Shown here: piece after piece, positions 1-5,487 of the stretch
Numbering within the stretch: the first letter of the stretch is position 1
How the letters are laid out: the number at the start of each line of letters is the position of its first letter
Source: Lunatibacter sp035460985
Lineage (GTDB): Bacteria; Bacteroidota; Bacteroidia; Cytophagales; Cyclobacteriaceae
DNA length: 5,551 nt
Direction of reading: 5' to 3'
Assembly (NCBI GenBank): GCA_035460985.1
Contig: DATHWC010000139.1
Location: 1 to 5,551, forward strand
Notes under the pieces: model-generated
What the model saw: only the letters and a program-made list of their open reading frames with translations
Told to the model about the DNA's origin: nothing
Databases searched by the model: none
Position numbers and translations under genes: made by a program

Positions 1-30
1 CTGATGACTCCCGGACAATAATTTCAATCT

Positions 31-657
31 ATGCAAATTTCCACAAAATATTTAATGTTGTGTACTTTCCTTTTGTCATCCCTGAGTAGTTCCTGCCAAA
101 CCAGTGAATCCCCAGAGATTGGCACCGTGACTTCAGAGCGGATCCTCATCGTGTACTTATCACGAACCAAAAACACCAAGACAGTAGCGGAGATTATCCA
201 GCAGAAGGTTGGGGGAACTTTGGTGGCATTGGAGCTAAGGACTCCTTATTCGGAAGACTATCGTGCCATAGTCGATCAAGTGGCGCGGGAAAATGAAACG
301 GGCTTTCTTCCTCCTCTCAAGACTGAAATCGAGAATATTAACCAGTACGAGGTGATATACTTGGGCTTCCCAACCTGGGGGATGCAGCTTCCCCCACCGA
401 TGAAGAGTTTTCTGAATCAGTACGATTTGAGTGGAAAAACCATTGTTCCTTTTAATACCAATGCGGGATATGGGACAGGTAGCAATTTTAGATCAGTAGA
501 AGAATTGAGTCCGAACGCTAACATTCTGGAAGGATATTCGACCACAGGAGGTATAGAGAGGGACGGGATTCTATATGTTATGGAAGGTGAAAAACTGGTC
601 GAAGTAAAAGGAGAAGTCATAAGTTGGCTGAAAAACATCAATATGATCAATAAATGA
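31..657 (+). CDS. Flavodoxin-like lipoprotein (exported FMN-binding flavodoxin)
   Basis: This is a 208-residue flavodoxin-fold protein predicted to bind FMN and carry electrons. The N-terminus has a short hydrophobic stretch (about 7-18) ending in L-S-S-S-C with Cys22, which resembles a lipoprotein signal of the relaxed Bacteroidota type, so the mature protein is probably membrane-anchored outside the cytoplasm. The flavodoxin domain covers about 37-203. The phosphate loop is S-R-T-K-N-T (44-49) after the first beta strand (ILIVYL). The second FMN loop is G-F-P-T-W-G-M (112-118), where Trp116 would stack on the flavin, and a third loop is N-T-N-A-G-Y-G-T-G (142-150). Length and motifs fit the Flavodoxin_4-type family rather than short electron-transfer flavodoxins. 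The ATG at 31 is chosen because it supplies the whole signal sequence; no clear ribosome binding site precedes it. Only 30 bases lie upstream, so its promoter may be outside the window. The electron partner is unknown; the esterase gene follows after 105 bases. Confidence 0.88.
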   Translation: MQISTKYLMLCTFLLSSLSSSCQTSESPEIGTVTSERILIVYLSRTKNTKTVAEIIQQKVGGTLVALELRTPYSEDYRAIVDQVARENETGFLPPLKTEIENINQYEVIYLGFPTWGMQLPPPMKSFLNQYDLSGKTIVPFNTNAGYGTGSNFRSVEELSPNANILEGYSTTGGIERDGILYVMEGEKLVEVKGEVISWLKNINMINK

Positions 658-671
658 TCTTTTAAGAGATC
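656..671. repeat. Imperfect palindrome at the flavodoxin stop codon
   Basis: The sequence GATCTTTTAAGAGATC is a 16-base palindrome with one mismatched pair. It overlaps the TGA stop of the flavodoxin gene (655-657). As RNA it could form a five- or six-pair stem with a four-base loop. It is followed by TGCCTACTAAAA and not by a run of T, so it is a poor intrinsic terminator. It could be a weak RNA-stabilising or attenuating hairpin, or chance. Confidence 0.25.
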
Positions 672-762
672 TGCCTACTAAAAAATCTCATGCTTTGTAC
701 CAGCAAGAGGGTTCCCTGCCATTTATACCAAAACAATAATCCAAAGCTAACCATAACCTAAG

Positions 763-2367
763 ATGAACAAGATCATTTTTCTCAGCATTTTGACTTTCCT
801 ATTTTATGCCTCCTATGGCCAATCTCCAACGGTAAAAACCAAATCAGGAAAGCTGCGGGGCATCACAGAAGAGGGTGTTTCCAGGTTTAAAGGAATTCCA
901 TTTGCCGCACCGCCAGTGGGTGAATTCAGATGGAGACCACCCCAGCCAGTTCAGGCATGGGAAGGGGACCGTGATGCAAGTAAGTATTGTGCTGATTGCC
1001 CGCAGCGAACTTGGCCGGGTTCGACAGCAACCATTTCAGAAGATTGCCTTTTCCTAAATGTGTGGGCACCGGCTACGGCTAAAGAGAACTCAAAATTACC
1101 GGTGATGGTCTGGATTCATGGAGGCGGTTTCACAGGAGGTAGCGGCTCCGGCTCAGGCTCAGCAGGTGATGCATTTGCCAAACAAGGTGTCATCCTTGCG
1201 ACTGTCAATTACCGGCTTGGGCGACTCGGTCATTTTGCTCACCCCGCACTGAGCAAAGAAAACCCGGAAGAACCGAAAGGCAGCTATGCCTATATGGACC
1301 AGATTGCCGCACTGAAGTGGGTGCAGGAAAACATTGCCTCCTTTGGGGGAGATCCTGATAACGTTACCATCTTTGGTTTTTCTTCAGGAGGGGTCTCGGT
1401 TCATTCTCTTTTAACAATACCTGCTGCAAAAGGACTTTTTCATAAAGCTATCAGTCACTCTGGTGGTGGCCGTGACGGTGTATTGACAGGAAGGCCGATA
1501 CGTCAGGAAAATGCTGATCCACTATACGCTGTTTCGGCAGAAACAATAGGGATTAACTTTGCGAGAAAACATAAAATTGATATCACAGACGCCGATGGAT
1601 TGGCTAAACTCCGATCCCTTAGCATGGAAGATATAGTGGATGGAGGACAGGAAAACGACAGCACCGGTGCCCGGATCTATTCAGGGCCTATTTTAGATGG
1701 AAAACTTGTGATAGAAACAGCAGAAAGCGCGTATAAAGCCGGCAGACAGGCAAGTGTCCCGCTCATTATCGGAAATTCCAGTGCAGAAATTGGTGGAGCT
1801 TTTGTCAGTACTGCCAGTTCCAAGGATGAACTATTTTCTCTTTTTGGTGAACTTGAAGGGGAAGCAAGATCTGCCTTTGATCCTGAAGGCAATAAAAAAT
1901 TCGCAGAGGTACTGACTAAGTTTAACACCGATTGGGTGTGGGGTGAGCCGGCAAGGATGGCAGCAAGAGCTTTTGTAGCTACCAGTGTACCAACTTACAT
2001 GTTTCAATTTGGATACGTCCCTCCTACTTTGCGCGAGCGTTCACCGTATGGTGCCGGTCATGGATCTGAAATCTCTTTTGTATTCAATACCCTGAATGAC
2101 CGAAGGGGTGCTCCTGCCGAGCCAACGTCTGAAGAAAAAGAGTTAGCGAGGATCATGAACTCCTATTTGACAAATTTTGCCAAAACCGGCAATCCAAATG
2201 GTGAAGGTTTGCCGGTTTGGCCCCTTTACGATACCCATGAAGAAAAGGTCCTGGATATTGACTTAGAAGGTGAACCTGTAGTCAGGCCGGATCCCCGAAA
2301 AGCTAGATTTAATGTGATTGAAAAAGCCTTTAAGCATCGTGAACGTCTGCAATCACGAGGTATTTGA
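763..2367 (+). CDS. Exported type-B carboxylesterase (para-nitrobenzyl esterase-like)
   Basis: This 534-residue alpha/beta hydrolase of the carboxylesterase type-B (cholinesterase-like) family hydrolyses carboxylic esters; the natural substrate cannot be told. A Sec signal peptide occupies about 1-19 (hydrophobic IIFLSILTFLFY, likely cut near YG-QS), placing the enzyme in the periplasm or outside. The family signature E-D-C-L-F-L-N-V-W starts at residue 93. The oxyanion-hole motif is H-G-G-G (119-122). The nucleophile is Ser207 in G-F-S-S-G-G, the acid is Glu342 in S-S-A-E-I-G-G, and the base is His433 in G-A-G-H-G-S-E. Their order and spacing match the family triad. Cys95 may pair with Cys76 or Cys79, like the conserved first disulfide of the family, which fits an oxidising compartment. 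After the oxyanion hole comes a Gly/Ser run (G-G-S-G-S-G-S-G-S, near 126-134). The start at 763 supplies the signal peptide. The next open frame begins 51 bases downstream on the same strand, so co-transcription is plausible. Confidence 0.95.
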   Translation: MNKIIFLSILTFLFYASYGQSPTVKTKSGKLRGITEEGVSRFKGIPFAAPPVGEFRWRPPQPVQAWEGDRDASKYCADCPQRTWPGSTATISEDCLFLNVWAPATAKENSKLPVMVWIHGGGFTGGSGSGSGSAGDAFAKQGVILATVNYRLGRLGHFAHPALSKENPEEPKGSYAYMDQIAALKWVQENIASFGGDPDNVTIFGFSSGGVSVHSLLTIPAAKGLFHKAISHSGGGRDGVLTGRPIRQENADPLYAVSAETIGINFARKHKIDITDADGLAKLRSLSMEDIVDGGQENDSTGARIYSGPILDGKLVIETAESAYKAGRQASVPLIIGNSSAEIGGAFVSTASSKDELFSLFGELEGEARSAFDPEGNKKFAEVLTKFNTDWVWGEPARMAARAFVATSVPTYMFQFGYVPPTLRERSPYGAGHGSEISFVFNTLNDRRGAPAEPTSEEKELARIMNSYLTNFAKTGNPNGEGLPVWPLYDTHEEKVLDIDLEGEPVVRPDPRKARFNVIEKAFKHRERLQSRGI

Positions 2368-2418
2368 CAGCTGATTTAAAAGCAATCACAATATCAGGTT
2401 GGAAATATATAATCATAA

Positions 2419-2538
2419 ATGATCAAAAAAATGAAACAGAAAAAAGAATTCAACCGACGTGATTTTTTTAAAAGTGCAACATTGGCAGGGGCAGGATTGG
2501 CGATTGCTCCATCAGTATTGATGGGTGCGAGCAGTTAA
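2419..2538 (+). CDS. Tat signal peptide mini-ORF, severed N-terminus of the aldo/keto reductase
   Basis: This 39-codon frame begins ATG (2419) and ends TAA (2536-2538). Its product is a lysine-rich n-region, then N-R-R-D-F-F-K (12-18) with twin arginines 13 and 14, a mild hydrophobic core (ATLAGAGLAIAPSVL, 20-34), and a short polar end M-G-A-S-S suited to signal peptidase near G-A-S-S. This is the layout of a Tat signal peptide, used to export folded, often cofactor-loaded, proteins. An alternative start is the ATG at 2431. A signal peptide with no mature protein has no obvious use alone. The frame (codon phase of 2419) is the same as that of the aldo/keto reductase, whose coding starts 15 bases past the stop, and Tat leaders of this kind are familiar on Bacteroidota aldo/keto reductases. 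It is therefore read as the 5' part of one gene, interrupted by a single nonsense codon. Whether the stop is real cannot be decided from the window. Confidence 0.72.
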   Translation: MIKKMKQKKEFNRRDFFKSATLAGAGLAIAPSVLMGASS

Positions 2539-2553
2539 ATTCATCCATCTCAA

Positions 2554-3558
2554 GTGATACAAAACAATTCTAAATTCTCAATTGCAACACGCAGACTCGG
2601 TCCGTTAGAAGTATCGGGAATCGGGTTGGGCTGTATGAGTATGGTGGCAGGCACTTATAATCCTGCTCCGCCAAAACAGGAAATGATCGCCCATATCCGT
2701 AAAGCGGTAGAAAGAGGCGTCACATTTTTTGACACGGCAGAGGTGTATGGACCTTATACGAGTGAAGCACTGGTAGGTGAAGAATTGGAGCCATTTAAAG
2801 GCCAGGTGACCATCGCCACCAAGTTTGGCTGGGATATTCAGAACAACCAAAGAATTGGTCGTATAGCTACCCCGGAATCCATCAAAAAAGTGGTGGACGG
2901 TTCGTTGAAACGGCTTCGCATAGAGGCTATTGACCTCTATTATCTGCATAGACTGGATCCTAATGTTCCTATAGAAGAGGTGGCCGGAGCTGTCAAAGAT
3001 TTAATTGATGCAGGCAAGGTAAAACATTGGGGCCTTTCGGAAGTATCGCCAAATACCTTACGAGAAGCACATGCAGCTTTGCCGGTTGCAGCTTTGCAAT
3101 CCGAATATTCAATGACAGAACGGGTGGTGGAAAATCAGATACTAGATACCTGTGAAGAGCTCGGGATCGGTTTCGTTCCTTGGGGACCATCGGCAAGGTC
3201 ATTTCTCACAGGGAGGTTTAACGAATACAGCAGATTTGCCGATGAGGACCGCCGCTCACAGTTGCCGTTTTTCTCACCGGAGGGACTTGAAAATAATATG
3301 CCATTTTTGAATATCGTTCGTGATTGGTCACAGAAGAAAGACATTACGATGGCACAATTCTCACTGGCCTGGCTATTGGCCCAAAAGCCTTTTATTGTTC
3401 CCATTCCAGGAACCATCAGCCCCCAACATATGGCTGAAAATCTGGGGGCTTTAGATGTTTCATTTACTTCAGATGAGTTGAAATCGATCCGAACTGAAAT
3501 CGAGAGCTTCAAACTTCATGGTGTGCGAAAACCAGAGTCAGCGTTGGTCGATCAGTAG
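2554..3558 (+). CDS. Aldo/keto reductase (NADPH-dependent), probably separated from its Tat leader by an in-frame stop
   Basis: This (beta/alpha)8-barrel oxidoreductase reduces aldehydes or ketones with NADPH; the substrate is unknown. Numbering from the GTG, the product has 334 residues. The first strand region is R-R-L-G-P-L-E-V-S-G-I-G-L-G-C (13-27). The catalytic tetrad is complete: Asp60 and Tyr65 in F-F-D-T-A-E-V-Y-G, Lys90 in A-T-K-F-G, and His132 in Y-Y-L-H-R. The cofactor phosphate-binding stretch is V-P-I-P-G-T (282-287). Tandem stops TAG-TAA close the gene. The barrel looks intact, with no internal frameshift. The start is doubtful. The first in-frame ATG codes for Met28, which is past the first strand, so only GTG 2554 or a rarer start could give a whole barrel, and no ribosome binding site precedes it. 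The same frame continues upstream through TAA 2536-2538 into the Tat leader at 2419, so the ancestral gene was probably 2419-3558. As it stands the protein would be cytosolic if translated, perhaps by reinitiation after the leader stop. Confidence 0.9.
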   Translation: MIQNNSKFSIATRRLGPLEVSGIGLGCMSMVAGTYNPAPPKQEMIAHIRKAVERGVTFFDTAEVYGPYTSEALVGEELEPFKGQVTIATKFGWDIQNNQRIGRIATPESIKKVVDGSLKRLRIEAIDLYYLHRLDPNVPIEEVAGAVKDLIDAGKVKHWGLSEVSPNTLREAHAALPVAALQSEYSMTERVVENQILDTCEELGIGFVPWGPSARSFLTGRFNEYSRFADEDRRSQLPFFSPEGLENNMPFLNIVRDWSQKKDITMAQFSLAWLLAQKPFIVPIPGTISPQHMAENLGALDVSFTSDELKSIRTEIESFKLHGVRKPESALVDQ

Positions 3559-3568
3559 TAAATGGAGT

Positions 3569-3585
3569 CATTTTTACCAAAAATG
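3569..3585 (+). terminator. Weak AT-rich hairpin just after the aldo/keto reductase
   Basis: CATTTTT-ACC-AAAAATG is a perfect seven-pair stem with a three-base loop, starting ten bases after the reductase stop codon. The stem has only one G-C pair and no T run follows, so this is a weak candidate 3' end signal, suggested mainly by its position. Confidence 0.3.
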
Positions 3586-3678
3586 TGAGCTCAAATAAAA
3601 ATTCTGGGGTAATCGGAAAATATATTATAAAAAAAAAGTAAAATTCAGATTTTAAAAGATTTAGAAGTCTCTGAAGCT

Positions 3679-3713
3679 GGGTGAGCGAAAAATTACTTTA
3701 CTATTTTTCACCT
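3679..3713. repeat. Bulged inverted repeat
   Basis: The arms are GGGTG (3679-3683) with CACCT (3709-3713, including one G-T pair) and AAAAAT (3688-3693) with ATTTTT (3703-3708). The left arm carries a four-base bulge, AGCG, and the loop is nine bases. It could fold in RNA from either strand. There is no following T tract and the role is unknown; it may help end or protect the converging transcripts. Confidence 0.3.
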
Positions 3714-3728
3714 AACAAGATGTACCTA

Positions 3729-3764
3729 TCCCCTGCCATTGGCTGAAATTTTCCTAGGGGAAAT
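3729..3764. repeat. Overlapping alternative hairpins around TTTTCCTAGGGGAAA
   Basis: ATTTTCC (3748-3754) pairs with GGGAAAT (3758-3764) across a three-base loop, with one G-T pair. Alternatively TCCCCT (3729-3734) pairs perfectly with AGGGGA (3756-3761). The two folds use the same right arm and exclude one another. No open reading frame or aptamer-like structure is attached, so no regulatory claim is made. Confidence 0.3.
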
Positions 3765-3794
3765 GGATAATCCGATAGCTTTATATGGAGAATA

Positions 3795-3851
3795 AAATCA
3801 CCTTCACTTCCCCAATCTTTTTACGGTTGTGGTGATGATAAAAGGTGATTT
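3795..3851 (-). terminator. Perfect 10-bp inverted repeat downstream of the FAS1 gene
   Basis: AAATCACCTT (3795-3804) is the exact reverse complement of AAGGTGATTT (3842-3851). It lies 22 bases past the FAS1 stop on the - strand, and on that strand the second arm runs into TTTATTCT, a loose T-rich tail. The 37-base loop is long for an intrinsic terminator. A second GGTGAT at 3831-3836 offers an alternative, shorter pairing with ATCACC (3797-3802). It is a candidate 3' end for the - strand transcript, or a protein-binding site. Confidence 0.35.
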
Positions 3852-3873
3852 CTCAAAGATCCAATGGTATTAA

Positions 3874-4464
3874 CTATTTCCGCTCCGAAGCAGCCAATCC
3901 ATCTATTACATGTATTAATCCATTAGAAGCCTTCACATCAGGTTTTACGATTCTGGAATCACCTATAAATACATATGGAGGGCGATCATCCTGTAGGATT
4001 TCCTCTTGGTCAATCAGCCATTTCTCACCTGAGGCGGATTCAATCTTTTGACCTTCCTTGAATCCGCTGAAGGGAAGATTCTTTGGTATAATATGGGATT
4101 TGATAAATATCGTTATCTCCAGGATACTTAGATTTTCCAACTTTTGCTCTTCGCTATACATTTCAAAGGCATAATCAACAGGGGCCAATAGGGTAACTCC
4201 ATCCATTCTCCGTATAGAATCCTCAAATCCGGCTTCCTCTATTAATTTTACGAAGTGGGAAAAATCTTCCTCCATTCGTAGCAATTCCATGATACCATAT
4301 TGTTGCGTGTTTTCTATATTTTCGAACAATTGCCCGTAGCGAAAATCCAGTTCTTTATTCTTGACCAAATTGGCTCGGTCCCTTTCCTGGGCGGTGGATA
4401 TATTGCTAAGAAAAATAAGCCCAACCATTAAGATAGTCATTAAATAATTCCTGATATTTTCCAT
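3874..4464 (-). CDS. Secreted single-domain fasciclin (FAS1) protein
   Basis: This is a 196-residue secreted protein with one FAS1 (fasciclin/beta-Ig-h3) domain, a fold linked to adhesion and extracellular matrix contacts; its ligand is unknown. A Sec signal peptide fills about 1-25 (hydrophobic LMTILMVGLIFL, likely cut at S-T-A/Q-E). The domain runs from about 52 to 192. The H1 box is T-L-L-A-P-V-D-Y-A-F (91-100), matching the usual TxFAPTDxAF. A mid-domain S-H-I-I-P (123-127) corresponds to the conserved His region, and the H2 box is N-G-L-I-H-V-I-D-G-L (181-190). The protein ends six residues later, so this is a one-domain form. The segment 26-50 is charged and shows no known motif. There is no lipobox cysteine. 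It follows the AraC regulator after 65 bases on the same strand; no -7 box was found in that gap, so the two may share a transcript. A functional link with the + strand enzymes is not evident. Confidence 0.88.
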   Translation of the reverse strand: MENIRNYLMTILMVGLIFLSNISTAQERDRANLVKNKELDFRYGQLFENIENTQQYGIMELLRMEEDFSHFVKLIEEAGFEDSIRRMDGVTLLAPVDYAFEMYSEEQKLENLSILEITIFIKSHIIPKNLPFSGFKEGQKIESASGEKWLIDQEEILQDDRPPYVFIGDSRIVKPDVKASNGLIHVIDGLAASERK

Positions 4465-4529
4465 TGTATTATGTTTATCCCCTAACTGTTAATTACATTT
4501 TATAAATAAATTATTTCTTTTGCCCATCC

Positions 4530-5429
4530 TTAATTCAATGAACTCCGGAATTCATTTGGAGTCTGTTCTGCATGTTGCTTGAAAAACCTTGAGAAATGCT
4601 GGGGATATTTAAATCCCATTTCATAGGCAATTTCACTCATTGATTTATTGACATCACTGATTTTTTCTTTGGCCACATCTATGAGTTTCAGCTGGATATA
4701 TTCCTGAGCGGATTTACCGGTTTCTTTCTTTACCAGATCTCCAAAATAATTGGCAGACAGATGAAAATGATCGGCAAAATAGGCCACCGAAGGCAGTCCG
4801 ACTAACTGAGGCTTTTCGGAATGGAAATATTCATTTAGGGAAACCTCAAACTTTTCCAGTACACCTTGATGAACCGTGTCTCGTGTTATAAACTGACGGT
4901 CATAAAAGCGGGTACAATAATTCAAAAACAGCTCAAGATTGGATAATATCAGCTTTTTGCTATGCTTGTCAATGGCATGTTCCAGTTCGTACTTGATTTT
5001 CCCCAAGGTGTCAAGGATGATATTTCTTTCCCTTTCGGAGAGGTGTAGAGCTTCGTGGGACTGATAGCCAAAATAGGAATACTCATGCATATGTTTTCCT
5101 AACGAGGATCCATGCAGCAGGTCTTTATGAAATACGAGTGCGTGACCTTTGGGCTGGTAATATTCTCCATTACTGCTTACTCCGGCAAACTGGCCCGGAG
5201 CCATAAATACCAAAGTCCCCTCCTGATAATCGTAAGTATGCTTACCATAAACCATATCCCCACATTTGACGTCTTTCAGAAAAATACAATAGAAACCAAA
5301 ATACATCCGGGAACCTAGTCTTGGTTCTGCCTTAGAAAGATCAACCACACTGATCAGGGGATGTAAGGTCTCGTTATTGTTGAATTCGTTATATTGACTG
5401 ATGGTTTCAAAGCTGCGTAATGTTTCCAT
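4530..5429 (-). CDS. AraC-family transcriptional regulator
   Basis: This 299-residue protein is a DNA-binding transcription regulator with an AraC/XylS-type double helix-turn-helix at its C-terminus (about 211-297). The first helix-turn-helix includes S-V-A-Y-F-A-D-H-F-H-L-S-A-N-Y-F (about 214-229), followed by the linker K-E-T-G-K-S-A-Q-E-Y-I. The second includes M-S-E-I-A-Y-E-M-G-F-K-Y-P-Q-H-F-S-R-F-F-K (about 264-283), ending with the family's T-P-N-E-F-R. The N-terminal 200 residues form a sensor domain of cupin-like strand pattern (for example E-G-T-L-V-F-M-A-P-G-Q near 70-80) that should bind a small effector; the effector cannot be inferred. There is no signal peptide or membrane segment, so it is cytosolic. 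The ATG at 5427-5429 follows closely after a candidate -7 box at 5452-5459. Regulators of this class often sit beside reductase and hydrolase genes they control, so the + strand cluster is a plausible target, as is the FAS1 gene directly downstream. Confidence 0.93.
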   Translation of the reverse strand: METLRSFETISQYNEFNNNETLHPLISVVDLSKAEPRLGSRMYFGFYCIFLKDVKCGDMVYGKHTYDYQEGTLVFMAPGQFAGVSSNGEYYQPKGHALVFHKDLLHGSSLGKHMHEYSYFGYQSHEALHLSERERNIILDTLGKIKYELEHAIDKHSKKLILSNLELFLNYCTRFYDRQFITRDTVHQGVLEKFEVSLNEYFHSEKPQLVGLPSVAYFADHFHLSANYFGDLVKKETGKSAQEYIQLKLIDVAKEKISDVNKSMSEIAYEMGFKYPQHFSRFFKQHAEQTPNEFRSSLN

Positions 5430-5451
5430 AGTATTAAGGTTAATTTTAATC

Positions 5452-5459
5452 CAAATTTA
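5452..5459 (-). promoter_or_regulatory. Candidate Bacteroidota-type -7 promoter box for the AraC gene
   Basis: On the - strand this reads TAAATTTG, a full match to the Bacteroidota -7 consensus TAnnTTTG, 22 bases before the ATG of the regulator. Transcription would begin only about 15-20 bases before the start codon. No clear TTG -33 element is found at the expected spacing; the best is TTA at 5476-5478 with a 16-base gap, so activator help may be needed. Confidence 0.45.
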
Positions 5460-5470
5460 AGATTTTCTAA

Positions 5471-5487
5471 TCCATTAACCTCCATTA
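5471..5487 (-). repeat. Direct repeat TAATGGA-N3-TAATGGA upstream of the AraC promoter box
   Basis: On the - strand two identical heptamers TAATGGA (5487-5481 and 5477-5471) are spaced by three bases, giving a ten-base period, about one helical turn. They cover the -33 region of the candidate promoter. This arrangement could be a binding site for the regulator itself or another protein. ATCCAT (5470-5475) and ATGGAT (5493-5498) also form a six-base inverted repeat around it. With seven-base units, chance is possible. Confidence 0.3.

Larger units (their letters stand above)
3559..3873. other. Gene-free region between convergent genes
   Basis: These 315 bases lie between the stop of the aldo/keto reductase (+ strand) and the stop of the FAS1 protein (- strand). 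The sequence is AT-rich, with an A run near 3630-3637, and no convincing coding frame or RNA gene was seen. It holds four inverted repeats, listed separately. None is a classic GC-rich stem followed by a T tract. The likely role is termination of the two converging transcripts. Confidence 0.6.

Noticed and set aside
688..697. ATGCTTTG upstream of the esterase as a -7 promoter box
   Set aside because: It matches only part of TAnnTTTG (AT in place of TA) and no TTG element lies at a suitable distance. The 105-base gap makes an own promoter possible, but this site is not convincing.
2536..2538. Recoded stop codon (selenocysteine or pyrrolysine)
   Set aside because: The stop is TAA, not TGA or TAG. 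It lies in a linker and not at a catalytic residue, and no recoding structure was seen.
2605..2949. 114-codon open frame on the - strand inside the aldo/keto reductase
   Set aside because: It lies wholly opposite a recognised enzyme, has no recognisable domain and a composition typical of antisense frames. The same holds for the - strand frames at 2993-3202 and 3135-3512.
3628..3638. Run of A as a T tract for a - strand terminator
   Set aside because: On the - strand it reads as a T run, but no stable stem lies directly before it on that strand, and it is about 240 bases past the FAS1 stop.
3644..3675. TTCAGA / TCTGAA inverted repeat
   Set aside because: The arms are only six bases with a 20-base AT-rich loop, which is expected by chance in this composition.
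3845..4051. 68-codon + strand frame starting before the FAS1 gene end
   Set aside because: Most of it is antisense to the FAS1 coding region, whose protein motifs are clear. The frame shows no domain or start signal.
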